Source: DATADW01 sp963733905 (lineage in GTDB: Bacteria; Actinomycetota; Acidimicrobiia; Spongiisociales; DATADW01). Taken from it: 64,000 bases of DNA. The DNA lies in NCBI GenBank assembly GCA_963733905.1, contig CAVTEU010000012.1, positions 45,005-109,004 of the forward strand. The letters are read 5' to 3'. The notes below the pieces were generated by a model. The model saw nothing but the letters and a program-made list of their open reading frames with translations. It was not told where the DNA came from and made no database searches. The translations under genes and the position numbers were made by a program. Below are positions 1 to 9,626 of this stretch, piece by piece; position 1 is the first letter of the stretch, and each line of letters starts with the position of its first letter.

Positions 1-2
1 TG

Positions 3-2532
3 AGAGCGGGTGACCGCAGCCGCGACCTGGTCAAGGAGGAGGCGGAACTGGCTGCTGCACTCGCCCCGACGTGGGGCCATGGCGCTCCCGAAGCGGGCGA
101 GCATCCCGCCCTATATCTCGATCTCGGCCAGGCCCTCGAGGGCCGCGACCTGCTGACCGCGCCCGCCGCTGGCGGCCGGGCCTGCCGACGAACGCCTCGA
201 GGTGCGGGGACTCGACGCCACTCCTGGCGACCCCGAGTCGGTGGCCCGTGGGCTCGACCGGTTGATGCGAGCCGGGACCACGGTGGTGGTGGCGATGGAC
301 GGGGAAGCAGCCGCCGACCGTGTTGCCGGCGTCCTGGCCGACGAAGGCGTCGCCTTACCGCGCCGATCCTCGCTCGACGAGGTGGCGTCGGCGGTGCTCC
401 CGGTCGGGATTCACCGCGGTTTCATCCTCCCCGGTCTCGGCGTCTCCGTTCTCGGCGAGCAGGAGATAGCCGGGAGGCGCCGCGCTCACCGCCGCGCTGC
501 CCGCCGCGCACCGGCAACCGGGGCGGACTATCGCGACCTCACCCCGGGCGACTACGTGGTTCATCACCGGCACGGGATTGGCCGGTTCGAGGGGATGGTG
601 ACCCGGAGCATCGCCGGCGTGGAGCGTGACTACCTGGTGGTGGCGTATGCCGCCGGTGACCGGCTCTATGTCCCCACCGACCAACTGGCCGCGGTCCGCA
701 AGTACACCGGCGGCGAAGAGCCTCGCATTTCCCGCATGGGGGGCAAGGACTGGGCCGAGACGCGGGCCCGGGTACGGAGGGCGGTGGCCGCGGTTGCGGA
801 GCAGGTCGTGGCGCTCCACCGCGCCAGGGCGGCCGCCGTCGGGCACGCCTATCCGGTTGACGCACCGTGGCAACGCGAGATGGAATCCGCCTTCCCGTAC
901 GAGGAGACGCCCGACCAGCTAACCGCCATTGTCGACGTCAAGGAGGACATGGAGCAGGACCGGCCCATGGACCGTCTGGTGTTTGGAGACGTCGGCTACG
1001 GCAAGACCGAGGTGGCGATCCGTGCCGCCTTCAAGGCGATCCTCGATGGCAGGCAAGTAGCGGTACTGGTGCCCACCACCCTCTTGGCCCAGCAGCACCA
1101 CCAGACCTTCTCGGAGCGTTTCGCCCCTTATCCGGTCAGGGTGGAGGTGCTCTCGCGGTTTCTCACCCAGCGTCAGCAGCGCGTCGTCGTCGACGGCATA
1201 CGGCAAGGAGATGTCGACGTGGTGATCGGCACACACCGCTTGCTCAGCGACGACATCCATTGGAAGGACCTCGGCCTGCTCGTGGTCGACGAGGAGCAGC
1301 GCTTCGGGGTCAACGCCAAGGACGCCATCAAACAACTCCGGGTCGGAGTGGACGTCCTCACCCTTACCGCCACCCCCATCCCACGGACGCTGGAGATGGC
1401 GCTGACCGGGATACGCGACGTGAGCCACATCCGGACCCCGCCCGAGGACAGGCACCCCATCCTCACCTACGTCGGGCCGTACGACGAGCAGGCCGTGGCG
1501 GCGGCGATCCGGCGTGAGGTGCTGCGCGAGGGCCAGGTCTTCTACGTGCACAACAGGGTCCGGTCGATCGAACGTGCCGTGGCTCGGCTCCGTGAGCTGG
1601 TCCCCGACGCCCGCTACGCGGTGGCGCACGGCCAGATGTCAGAGGGCCAATTGGAGCAGGTCATGCTCGACTTCTGGAACCGTGAGGCCGACGTGCTGGT
1701 GGCCACAACCATCATCGAGTCCGGGCTCGATCTGCCCCAGGTGAACACGCTGATGGTGGAGCGCGCCGACCTGTTGGGCCTTGCCCAGCTATATCAGTTG
1801 CGGGGACGGGTCGGCCGGTCCAGCCAGAGGGCCTACGCCTACCTCTTCCACCCGCCTGATCAATCGATCACCGAGGAAGCGCACCGCCGGCTCGAGGCGA
1901 TCGGTGAGGCCACCGACCTCGGATCGGGGTTCCAGTTGGCTCTGCGCGACCTGGAGATCCGCGGGGCCGGCTCTGTCCTCGGCGAGATCCAATCGGGGCA
2001 GATCGCCGCGGTCGGCTTCGACCTGTACGCCGAGATGGTGGCAGATGCGATACGCCAGATGGAGGGGAGGGAGGAGGCGCCACCAGAGCCGTCAGAGGTT
2101 CGGATCGAGCTCCCCGTGGTTGCCCACCTGCCGCCCGAGTACGTGGGTGACGACGAGGCGCGGCTCGAGGCCTACCGCCGTCTGGCCGAGGCCGACACGG
2201 TGGCCGCGGTGGACGACGTCGCCGTCGAGTGGCAGGACAGATATGGGCCGCCCCCCGAGGCGGCGCTCCAGTTGCTCGACGTGGCGAAGCTCAGGGTCGA
2301 GGCGCTCCGCGTGGGGATCAGCGAGGTGGTCCAGTTGCGCCACGAGATCAGACTCGCCCCGGTAGACCTCACCACGTCGCAGGAGGTCCGGCTGCAACGG
2401 CTGTCGCCCAGGGCGGTACTCCGGTCCACCGACAGTGCCATGTTCATACCGGCTCCGGTTCCGCTTGTCACCGGGTTGATCGCCTTTCTCGCCGCCATGT
2501 GGCCCCCATCCCAACCCGCCGCGGGGGAGTGA
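3..2532 (+). CDS. mfd: Transcription-repair coupling factor Mfd, 5' end outside the window, one frameshift
   Basis: Mfd is a cytoplasmic DNA translocase that displaces RNA polymerase stalled at lesions and recruits UvrA. The window enters the gene after its UvrB-like N-terminal part. The first ~55 codons read from base 3 (KEEAELAAALAPTWG), then the frame changes between about 157 and 181 and stays open to the stop, so one base is probably wrong there. Visible in order: the CarD-like RNA polymerase interaction domain (DYVVHHRHGIGRFEGM, ~nt 550), Walker A GDVGYGKTEVAIRA (~nt 987), the DEEQ box (~nt 1288), ATPIPRTLEM, and helicase motif VI QLRGRVGRSSQRAYAYL (~nt 1795), followed by the C-terminal TRCF domain. 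The stop overlaps the next start (TGATG). Confidence 0.95.
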
Positions 2533-3683
2533 TGGCGAAACGGGCCCGGTTGGCGGTCGGTGCGGTCTTCCTGATCAACGGCCTGGGAATAGCCACCTTC
2601 CTGCCTCGGCTCCCCGAGATCCAGCAACGCCTCGGACTGAGCGATGCAGGGCTGGGCGCTGCCCTCACGGGTGCCGGGTTGGGGGGCCTCATCGGCAGCC
2701 TGGTTGCCGGGCCAATCGTCTCCCGGCTGGGGAGTCGCCGGACGACCCTCGCCGCCGGGACGCTCCTTGGTCTGGCCCTCTTTCCGTTGGCGATCGCCCC
2801 GAGCGGCGCCCTCCTGGCCCTCGCCCTCGCCCTTGTCGGGTTTGCCGACGCCGTGACCGACATCGCGATGAACGCCCACGGGATGCGTGTCCAGAAGCTC
2901 TACCCCCGGCCGATCATCAACAGCTTCCACGCCGCATGGAGCGTCGGCGCCATGAGCGGCGCTCTACTCGGGAGCCTGGCGGTGGCTCTTGCCATCCCGC
3001 TACCGGCCCAGATGGCGGTGCTTGCCGCACTGGTGGTGGTGGCGCTCTGGATATCGGTGGCGTCGTTTCTCGCCGACGATCCGGCGGGTGTCGTCGTCCC
3101 CGGTGCCCGTCCCCGCTTGCGCGGGCTGGGAACACTGGCGGTGGTGGCACTGGGCACCGGGATAATCGAGGGGGCCCCCGCCGATTGGGGAGCGGTGTAT
3201 CTGGAGGGGACTGTCGGAGCCCGTGCCGCTGTCGCTGGGCTTGGTTACACCGTCTTCGCCGGCACGATGTTGGTCGGACGGATGGTGGCCGATCGCGTCG
3301 TCCACCGCTTTGGTCGGGTTGCCGTCGTCCGCGTAGGGAGCCTGCTCGGTGTCGCCGGATTTCTGACCGCTCTCGCTTTACCCACCGTTTGGGGGGTCAT
3401 GGTCGGCTTCGCCGTGGCCGGCATCGGGCTCGCCGCCCTGTTCCCGGCCATGTTCGCCGCCGGGAGTGAAGTGCCCGGACTGGGGGAGGGCGTTGGCATC
3501 GCCGGCACGTCCCTCCTCGCCCGGATCGGGTTCATGGTCGGTCCTCTGACGATTGGGGCGCTCGCCGAGGCAACGGGCAGTCTTCGCTGGGGTTTGCTGG
3601 TAGCCCCCGTCGCCGGGTTGGCGGTCGCCGTCGCCGCCAGGGCAGTCGGTGAGCGCCACACACTCGAGCCGTTGGAAACGTGA
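2532..3683 (+). CDS. MFS transporter
   Basis: This is a 383-residue integral membrane protein of the major facilitator superfamily. The start is the ATG overlapping the mfd stop codon by one base. The protein begins MAKRARLAVGAVFLINGLG and shows about twelve hydrophobic segments. After the second segment comes a loop motif related to MFS motif A (GPIVSRLGSRRTTLAAG), with a repeat-like copy in the second half (ADRVVHRFGRVAVVRVGSLLG). The substrate cannot be told from the sequence; the overall pattern resembles the FucP/YbjJ-like MFS group. It is co-directional and probably co-transcribed with mfd. Confidence 0.8.
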   Translation: MAKRARLAVGAVFLINGLGIATFLPRLPEIQQRLGLSDAGLGAALTGAGLGGLIGSLVAGPIVSRLGSRRTTLAAGTLLGLALFPLAIAPSGALLALALALVGFADAVTDIAMNAHGMRVQKLYPRPIINSFHAAWSVGAMSGALLGSLAVALAIPLPAQMAVLAALVVVALWISVASFLADDPAGVVVPGARPRLRGLGTLAVVALGTGIIEGAPADWGAVYLEGTVGARAAVAGLGYTVFAGTMLVGRMVADRVVHRFGRVAVVRVGSLLGVAGFLTALALPTVWGVMVGFAVAGIGLAALFPAMFAAGSEVPGLGEGVGIAGTSLLARIGFMVGPLTIGALAEATGSLRWGLLVAPVAGLAVAVAARAVGERHTLEPLET

Positions 3684-3697
3684 TTCGCGGATTCCCC

Positions 3698-3703
3698 TAC
3701 AAT
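3698..3703 (+). promoter_or_regulatory. Possible -10 element (TACAAT) before the PpiC lipoprotein gene
   Basis: TACAAT is a close match to the SigA-type -10 consensus in the short gap after the MFS gene. A TTGGAA lies 20 bases upstream, which is longer than the usual 17-18, so the -35 is doubtful. A Shine-Dalgarno-like AGGTGA precedes the GTG start at 3741. Confidence 0.3.
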
Positions 3704-3740
3704 GTTGCGGGTTTCCCCCTTGGCGTGAGGTGACCGTCCT

Positions 3741-4755
3741 GTGTTCAAGTTGATATCGGTACTTTCGACCGCGGCCGTCCTGTTGGTCGCCTGCAACGGA
3801 TCGACCGGTGAGGCTGCAGTGGTCAATGGTGAGCCGATCACCGTGGACGAAGTCGAGGCGATGCGGGTAAACGAGGGTGAGGAGGTCCCGCCCGAAGCGT
3901 TCGCCGCCGACCTCACCACCGCCATCGTCGAGGTAATCGCCCTCCAGGCAGCCGAAGAGGAGTTCGACGTAATCCCGGACGACGCCGCCGCCGAGACCAA
4001 GCTCGATGAGATCGAGGGGGAGATCGAGGCCAGCGGTCAGACGCTCGAAGAGGTACTCACCGCCCAGAGCATCCCCGAGGAGCGCGCCATCGAGATCGCC
4101 CGCCTTCAGGTGCTGCGCGACCAGGTGCTCGAGCAACTCCAAGAAGGTGAGGAAGTTGCCGAGGCCGACATCGTCGCCGCCTACCGGTTGCGCGAACTCG
4201 GCGCCATCGAGGTCTGCGCCCACCATCTCCTGGTCGCGAGCGAGGAAGAGGCCAATGAGGCCATCCAGCGCATCGAGGACGGAGAGGACTTCGAGGAAGT
4301 GGCTGCCGACGTATCCACCGACCCAGGTGCCGCCGAGAACTCGGGCGACCTCGGGTGTCAGCCGGCGAGCAGCTACGTCCTCCCCTTTGCCGAGGCGGCC
4401 GCAATCGCCGAGATCGGTGAGTTGACGGAACCGGTCCAGACCGACTTCGGCTACCACGTCATACGGGTGGATGAGCGCAACGAGCTCTCCGAGGTTCCGC
4501 CTCTGGAGGATGTGCGTGCTGACATCGAAACCCAGATCCGCACCGAGCGGGGTGGCACGCTGTTTGAAGAGTGGCTGCAGCGTGTGGTCCAGGCGGCCGA
4601 GGTCGAGGTCGACGAGGAGTTCGGAACCTGGTCGGCCGATCCAGCCCCACAGGTGACCCCGCCGGCCGGTGAGGAAGGCGAGACGCCCGCTCACCAGCTC
4701 GACGGTGGGCGAGCCGACCGGCACCACGGTCGCTCCGACAACCACCACCCCGTGA
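3741..4755 (+). CDS. PpiC/SurA-type peptidyl-prolyl isomerase lipoprotein, frameshift near the 3' end
   Basis: This is an extracytoplasmic folding catalyst of the parvulin family. The N-terminus (VFKLISVLSTAAVLLVAC) is a lipoprotein signal with Cys18 as the lipidated residue. It is followed by a SurA_N-like chaperone part and a rotamase domain (CAHHLLVASEEEANEAI ... TDFGYHVIRV, residues ~155-245). As sequenced, the frame runs straight on into the MazG gene. In another frame, after about 4660-4690, the protein ends with a plausible Thr-rich tail (TSSTVGEPTGTTVAPTTTTP) and a TGA at 4753-4755 that overlaps the MazG GTG start as GTGA. I therefore read a one-base indel, not a real fusion. Confidence 0.85.
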
Positions 4756-6200
4756 TCACGGTCGTCGGGCTCGGGCCCGGCGATCTCGAACGCGTCGGGT
4801 CGGCCTCGCTCGCCCGACTCACGGACCCGGCCAACCGGGTGATCGTGCGCACTCTCCGCCACCCCGCTGCCGCCACGCTGGCGCAGCAGAGGCCGGTGGA
4901 GAGCTGTGACGACCTCTACGAGGAGGCGGAGAGCTCCGACGATCTCTACGCCGCCGTTGCCGAGCGGTTGCTCGAGGCGGGTGAACGCGGCAACGTGATC
5001 TATGCCGTGCCCGGCAGCCCCTTGGTGGGGGAATTCGCCGTCGCAACCGTCAGACGACTGGCGAACGAACGCGGGATCGGGCTCGAGGTGGTCCCCGCCG
5101 AGTCGTTCATTGACGCCGTCTTGGCGACGGTGGGCTACGACCCGCTCGACCGCGGGTTGATCGTGCTCAACGGCCAAAGCCTGCCCGATCCTCTCGTGCT
5201 CGACCACCCCACCATCATCGGGCATCTCCCCGATCGAATGCTGTTGTCAGAGGTGATCTCGCGCATCGACAGGGTGCTCCCCGAGGACACCGAGGCAACA
5301 GTGCTCATCGATCTCGGGACCCCGGCCGCCCAGGCGGTGACCACCACGGTCGCCACGATCGACCCCGGGTACGCCGGGCTTCGGACCTCACTGTTTCTCG
5401 ACCCGGCGCCATCGGGTCTGGTCGGGGCAGTGACCGTGATGCGCCGTCTGCGGCGCGAGTGCCCATGGGACAGGCGGCAAACACACCGATCTCTGCTCAC
5501 CCATCTTCTCGAGGAGTCCTCGGAGTTGGTTGATGCCGTCTCCGCCCTGCCCGTCGAGGCTCCAGGTGGCGAGTCGGACTGGGTCGCCTACTCCGCTGTC
5601 GAGGACGAGTTGGGTGATGTCTTGCTCCAGGTGCTGTTCCATACGGTGATGGCGGAGGAAGCTGGCGCGTTCACTATCGACGACGTCGCCGAGGGTCTGC
5701 GCCGCAAGCTGGTCCGCCGCCACCCCCACGTCTTCGGCGATGTCGAGGCGAGCACGCCCAGTGAGGTGCTGCGCAACTGGGAAGCGATCAAGTCCGACGA
5801 GAAGACGGGCACTCATTCCCTGATGGACGGGGTACCCGTTTCGATGGGTGGTCTGACCCGTGCCGCCAAGCTGCAGAAGAGGGCCGCCTCAGCGGGGTTC
5901 GATTGGGAAGGACCTGACGGGGTCATCCCCAAGCTGACTGAGGAGTTGGCCGAGTTATCCGAGGTAATCGACCAGCCCGAGGAGGCCGAGCGGGAGATCG
6001 GCGACCTCCTCTTCACCCTGGTCAACTTGGCTCGACACCTCGGTCTCGATAGCGAGTTGGCGCTGCGCGGCGCAGTCTCCAGGTTCGAGGCGCGTTTCCG
6101 CCGGATGGAGGAGCTCGGGGGGAACCTGTCGGGCCGCTCGCTCGAACAACTCGACGAGTTGTGGGAGCAGGCCAAGGTCGAGGAACTCAGGGAACGCTGA
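4752..6200 (+). CDS. mazG: Nucleoside triphosphate pyrophosphohydrolase MazG with N-terminal tetrapyrrole-methylase-like domain
   Basis: MazG hydrolyses (d)NTPs to monophosphates and cleans the nucleotide pool. This version is the YabN-like two-domain type, 482 residues. Residues 1 to ~215 form a TP-methylase-like domain (VITVVGLGPGDLERVG; YAVPGSPLVGEFAV). The C-terminal half is a duplicated MazG domain, with CPWDRRQTH, LLEESSELVDA and the metal-binding EDELGDVLLQVLFH. The second copy has ELAELSEVID and EIGDLLFTLVNLARHLG. The start is the GTG at 4752, overlapping the lipoprotein stop. The 3' end overlaps the convergent IspD-like frame by 14 bases. Confidence 0.9.
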   Translation: MITVVGLGPGDLERVGSASLARLTDPANRVIVRTLRHPAAATLAQQRPVESCDDLYEEAESSDDLYAAVAERLLEAGERGNVIYAVPGSPLVGEFAVATVRRLANERGIGLEVVPAESFIDAVLATVGYDPLDRGLIVLNGQSLPDPLVLDHPTIIGHLPDRMLLSEVISRIDRVLPEDTEATVLIDLGTPAAQAVTTTVATIDPGYAGLRTSLFLDPAPSGLVGAVTVMRRLRRECPWDRRQTHRSLLTHLLEESSELVDAVSALPVEAPGGESDWVAYSAVEDELGDVLLQVLFHTVMAEEAGAFTIDDVAEGLRRKLVRRHPHVFGDVEASTPSEVLRNWEAIKSDEKTGTHSLMDGVPVSMGGLTRAAKLQKRAASAGFDWEGPDGVIPKLTEELAELSEVIDQPEEAEREIGDLLFTLVNLARHLGLDSELALRGAVSRFEARFRRMEELGGNLSGRSLEQLDELWEQAKVEELRER

Positions 6201-6549
6201 TGAGCTTGACCCTGCCGCCCCGCTGTGCGACCCAGGCCGCCGGGTCACCGAGTTGTGTCCCTGGCTCGGGCAGGGCGGTGGACCGCACCACCTGGGGGAG
6301 CCGTGTCTCCACGAGCTGTTCGCGGTCCAAGGTGGCGAGCACCCGCCCACCCTCGACCAGCTTTACCGTCTCGGTTGGCGCCGTTCCGAGTGTGGCCGCC
6401 TCTGCGGTGTCGCCGATCCCTTGCAACAGCAGGTCCACCTCGGCCCGGTCGATCGCCGGTGCGGAGAAGACGACCAGGGTCGCTCCATCGGGCAGCGCCG
6501 GTGCCGTGAAAGGCGGCGCACCGGCCACGACGAGTACGCCGGGGATCAC
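6187..6549 (-). CDS. Small protein resembling the C-terminal half of IspD, antisense to the ispD leader
   Basis: A 120-residue frame starting at GTG 6549 and converging on mazG. It reads like IspD from the middle onward: GAPPFTAPAL in the place of the HDGARP box, then PTETVKLVEGGRVLATLDR, comparable with the TDTVKRV..GRVVETLDR segment of IspD, then ETRLPQVVRSTAL in the place of the TPQGF box. The N-terminal CTP-binding half is missing, so it cannot be a complete cytidylyltransferase. It may be a degenerate paralogue or a structural partner. It is divergent from ispD, with starts about 50 bases apart or less. Whether it is translated is unknown. Confidence 0.5.
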   Translation of the reverse strand: MIPGVLVVAGAPPFTAPALPDGATLVVFSAPAIDRAEVDLLLQGIGDTAEAATLGTAPTETVKLVEGGRVLATLDREQLVETRLPQVVRSTALPEPGTQLGDPAAWVAQRGGRVKLISVP

Positions 6550-6599
6550 CCGCGGGATTGTGCCGCCCGATTCCTCTGCCTGCCAACGAGACCGACCCC

Positions 6600-7437
6600 T
6601 TGGGTAACACCTGCGCCGTTGTCCTCGCCGCCGGAGGTGGCAATCGGGTGGCGGCGGCCGAAAACAAGGTCTACCTCGAGCTGGCAGGGCGTCCCCTTCT
6701 CTTCTGGTCGATTGCGGCCGTTGCTGATCAGTCCGATCACGTGATGGTCGTTGTCCGCCCTGGAGAGGAGGCGAAGGCGATCGATGCGGCAGGGGCGGTC
6801 CCGGTGGAGATCGTCCAGGGTGGCGAAACCCGATTCCGCAGCGAGCTCGCCGCTTTGGAAGCGCTGGCGGACCGAATCGACGACGGTCGGATCGACTTGG
6901 TGTTGTTGCACGACGGCGCCCGTCCCCTTGTTGTCCGAAGACCTCGTCGCCCGGGTGATCGCCGAGGCGCGGCGGAGCGGTGGTGCGGTCCCGGCGACCG
7001 CCGCTCCTCCACTTCTGGCCAGGCGAGGCGGCGACCTTGTTCCCGTCGAAGGAGAGGTGGTGACCGTCCAGACCCCACAGGGGTTCTCGGCCCGCCCCCT
7101 GCTCGAGGCTTTCCGAGCCGCGGCTGCCGCCGGGGTCGAGGCGACCGACACCGCCGCCACCATGGAGAAGTTCTCCGATCTGGTGGTGAGAACCGTGCCC
7201 GGCGATCCCGACAACATCAAGGTCACATGGCCCGAGGACCTGGTGCGCGCCGCCGACCTGCTTGCCCTTCGAAGGAAGCTGAACAACACCTCGGCGGCCC
7301 TTCCCCAATGGGACGGCCGAGGGCTGTCGAGCAGGGCCGATCATCGTCGGGGCTCAGAAGTCCCCGTGGTAGTTTCTGGCACCGATCTACCAGGAGTTTC
7401 TCGTCGAATCCGCCATCGCTTCGGTCAACGCCCGTGA
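6600..7437 (+). CDS. ispD: 2-C-methyl-D-erythritol 4-phosphate cytidylyltransferase, one or two frameshifts
   Basis: IspD couples MEP to CTP in the non-mevalonate isoprenoid pathway. The nucleotide-binding loop VVLAAGGGNRV lies just after a TTG start at 6600 (an alternative TTG is at 6558). HDGARPLV (~nt 6908) is the catalytic box. One surplus base at about 6931-6935 moves the frame, after which SEDLVARVIAEARRSGGA, VTVQTPQGFSARPLLEAF, TDTAATMEKF and NIKVTWPEDLVRAADLL are all as expected. The family normally ends a few residues after this; here the frame stays open to 7437 and overlaps the enolase start, so a second indel near 7270-7290 is likely and the true end is uncertain. Confidence 0.85.
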
Positions 7438-8680
7438 GATCCTCGACTCGAGGGGCAACCCTACAGTCGAGGTCGAGGTGTTGCTCGCGGGCGGCGGTTT
7501 CGGCCGTGCCGCAGTTCCGTCGGGCGCCTCCACTGGGACTCGAGAGGCGATCGAGCTGCGTGATGACGAGGCGCGGTTCGGGGGCAAGGGTGTGCAGCGC
7601 GCCCTCGGGCATATCCGCGACACGATCACCCCGGCACTGCTCGGTTTGGATGCCATCCGCCAGGAGGACGTCGACCAGAGGATGCTCGACCTCGACGGGA
7701 CGCCGAACAAACAGGCTCTCGGTGCCAATGCCATCCTCGGGGTCTCGTTGGCGGTCGCCCGCGCCGCCGCCTCCTCCGTCGGTCTTCCCCTCTACCGGTA
7801 CCTCGGTGGGCCGGCGGCCCGCGTCCTCCCCGTTCCCTGCTTCAACGTGATCAACGGCGGTGCTCACGCCGCCAACTCGATCGACATCCAGGAGTTCATG
7901 GTGGTGCCGGGTGGCGCACCCTCGTATCGCGAGGCGCTGCGCGCCGGCACCGAGATCTATCACGCTCTGGCCAAGATCCTCGCCGGCAAGGGCCTCCCCA
8001 CCAACGTCGGCGACGAGGGAGGTTTCGCCCCCGATCTCTCGGACAGCCGGGAGGCGCTCCTGGTCATGGTCGAGGCGGTCGAGGCTGCCGGGTACCAGGT
8101 CGGGGAGGAGGTGGGACTCGCCATCGACGCCGCCGCCTCCGAGTTCGAGACCGACGGCAAGTACCACCTCGAGGGGGAGGAACTCGACAGCGCCGGGCTG
8201 GTGGCTGTCTGGGAGGGCATCACCGCCGACCTGCCCGTGGTCTCACTCGAGGACGGGCTCGCCGAGGGTGATTGGGAGGGTTGGCGGCTGCTCACCGAAC
8301 GAATTGGCGGCGAGGTCCAACTCGTCGGTGACGACCTCTTCGTGACCAACGAGGAAATAGTCCGCCGCGGCATCCAGGAGGGAGTGGCCAACGCGGTCCT
8401 GGTCAAGGTCAACCAGATCGGGACGCTCAGCGAGACCCTCCACACCATGGCGATGGCGGAACGAGCCTCATACCGATGCATGGTGAGCCACCGATCGGGG
8501 GAGACCGAGGACTCGTTCATCGCTCACTTGGCGGTGGCGACCAACGCCGGTCAGATCAAGTCGGGTGCACCGGCGCGCGGGGAGCGGACCGCCAAGTACA
8601 ACCAGCTTCTCCGGATCGAGGAGTCACTCGGTCCCGCTGCTCGCTACGCCGGGTGGGGGGCATTTCGGAGGCGACCATGA
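7403..8680 (+). CDS. eno: Enolase (phosphopyruvate hydratase)
   Basis: Enolase interconverts 2-phosphoglycerate and phosphoenolpyruvate in glycolysis and gluconeogenesis. About 425 residues, full length. The conserved N-terminus SAIASVNAREILDSRGNPTV is in frame from about 7409. The likely start position (7403) carries GTC, preceded at the right distance by AGGAG (7392-7396); a GTG start with a base error is my best reading, and the next in-frame start is well inside the family alignment. Seen: PSGASTGTREA, the metal and active-site segments GGAHAANS, NVGDEGGFAPD, LAIDAAASEF, SLEDGLAEGDW, VGDDLFVTN, the catalytic Lys in LVKVNQIGTL, and SHRSGETEDSF. The stop overlaps the next start (ATGA). Confidence 0.93.
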   Translation, partial: VESAIASVNAREILDSRGNPTVEVEVLLAGGGFGRAAVPSGASTGTREAIELRDDEARFGGKGVQRALGHIRDTITPALLGLDAIRQEDVDQRMLDLDGTPNKQALGANAILGVSLAVARAAASSVGLPLYRYLGGPAARVLPVPCFNVINGGAHAANSIDIQEFMVVPGGAPSYREALRAGTEIYHALAKILAGKGLPTNVGDEGGFAPDLSDSREALLVMVEAVEAAGYQVGEEVGLAIDAAASEFETDGKYHLEGEELDSAGLVAVWEGITADLPVVSLEDGLAEGDWEGWRLLTERIGGEVQLVGDDLFVTNEEIVRRGIQEGVANAVLVKVNQIGTLSETLHTMAMAERASYRCMVSHRSGETEDSFIAHLAVATNAGQIKSGAPARGERTAKYNQLLRIEESLGPAARYAGWGAFRRRP

Positions 8681-9085
8681 GGCTGGCCACTCGGCTCGCC
8701 GTGGTGGTGTCGGTCCTGCTCGTGGTGGGTTTGGCCGTGGTCCTCACCAACGTGGTGCCGGTGCGGCAGATCGTGGCGCAATACGAGCAGGTGGAGACGG
8801 CCGAGGAGCAACTCGCCGCCCTACGCCGTGAGAACCGGATTCTCGAAGCGAAGGCAGAGGCGTTGCAGACCCCGACCGAGGTGGAGCGAATCGCCCGGGA
8901 GACCCTCGGCTATGTCGACCCAGGTGAGGTTGCCTACCGGGTGGTGGATCCTGAAGGTGACGAAGCCGACACCGGTACTGGCAAGAAGGAAGGCCCAGCC
9001 GGAGCAAGTCGCCGACCGGGCCTGGTACGAGGATGTGTGGGACTTCGTAACCGGCGCCGACCTGGCTTCCAGCGCCGGGTCGTGA
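8677..9085 (+). CDS. FtsB/DivIC-type septum formation initiator, one frameshift
   Basis: A small bitopic division protein: a short cytoplasmic N-terminus, one TM helix (LAVVVSVLLVVGLAVVLTNV), then a coiled coil (QYEQVETAEEQLAALRREN, RILEAKAEAL) and the family motif RIARETLGYVDPGEVAYRV. After ~8990 the frame must change by one base to give the usual tryptophan-containing tail (WYEDVWDFVTGADL) and the stop at 9083-9085, which overlaps the next GTG as GTGA. Without that correction the gene would appear fused to the DUF501 gene. Its position between eno and DUF501 is the standard actinobacterial arrangement. Confidence 0.85.
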
Positions 9086-9603
9086 TCGACGAGGCGGCCG
9101 TGGTGGCCGCCCAGGTGGGTCGCCCCCTCCGCTCAGAGGTCACGGTCCTGGGGCGGTGCCATCTCGGGTTGCCGGTTGTGGTCGAAGTCCCCCCGCTGCT
9201 CGACGACGGCACCCCGTTCCCTACCAGGTACTGGTTGAGCTGCCCGCTGGCGGTCCGCAGAATCGGCCGCCTCGAGGCGGCGGGCGGGGTCAAGGAGATG
9301 GACCGACTGGCCGGCGAGGATCCCGTATTCGGCGAGCGTCTCGCCGCGGCGCATGCTCGTTACGCCGCCGAACGTGATGCTCTCGTGCCCGACGACGCCC
9401 TCCACCGCCCCAGCGGAGGTGTTGGCGGGTCGTCCTCGGTCAAGTGCCTCCACGCCCATTACGCCGACGAGGCGGCGGGAAACCAGAACCCGGTCGGCGA
9501 GATGACTGCCTCGGAGATCGAGCCGCTCGATTGCCCGATACCTTGCGTGGTCGAGGCGCCAGGAGGGGCGGTGCGCAATCCGGAGTGGGTCGAACCTCGT
9601 TGA
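9082..9603 (+). CDS. DUF501 family protein
   Basis: A 173-residue protein of unknown biochemical function that is conserved next to eno, divIC and ppx in actinobacteria. The start is the GTG at 9082, overlapping the FtsB-like stop. Characteristic segments: VGRPLRSEVTVLGRCHLGLP, DDGTPFPTRYWLSCPLAVRR, GGVKEMDRLAGEDPVF and GVGGSSSVKCLHAHYADE. The conserved Cys/His residues (C in WLSCP, the KCLHAHYAD segment, and two Cys near the end) suggest metal binding, which is inference. Confidence 0.85.
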   Translation: MIDEAAVVAAQVGRPLRSEVTVLGRCHLGLPVVVEVPPLLDDGTPFPTRYWLSCPLAVRRIGRLEAAGGVKEMDRLAGEDPVFGERLAAAHARYAAERDALVPDDALHRPSGGVGGSSSVKCLHAHYADEAAGNQNPVGEMTASEIEPLDCPIPCVVEAPGGAVRNPEWVEPR

Positions 9604-9626
9604 CCGTCGGGTAGCGTCGCTGTCCA

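Noticed and set aside
3378..5225. 615-codon minus-strand frame opposite the PpiC and MazG genes
   Set aside because: Codon-position mirror of high-GC genes; no motifs, while the plus strand has clear families.
3741..6200. Apparent natural fusion of a PpiC lipoprotein with MazG (819 residues)
   Set aside because: A neighbouring frame supplies a plausible lipoprotein C-terminus and a stop overlapping a GTG that begins the normal MazG N-terminus. A lipoprotein joined to a cytosolic pyrophosphatase makes no topological sense.
8677..9603. Apparent fusion of FtsB/DivIC with DUF501
   Set aside because: One base removed near 8990 restores the usual FtsB tail and a stop overlapping the DUF501 GTG.
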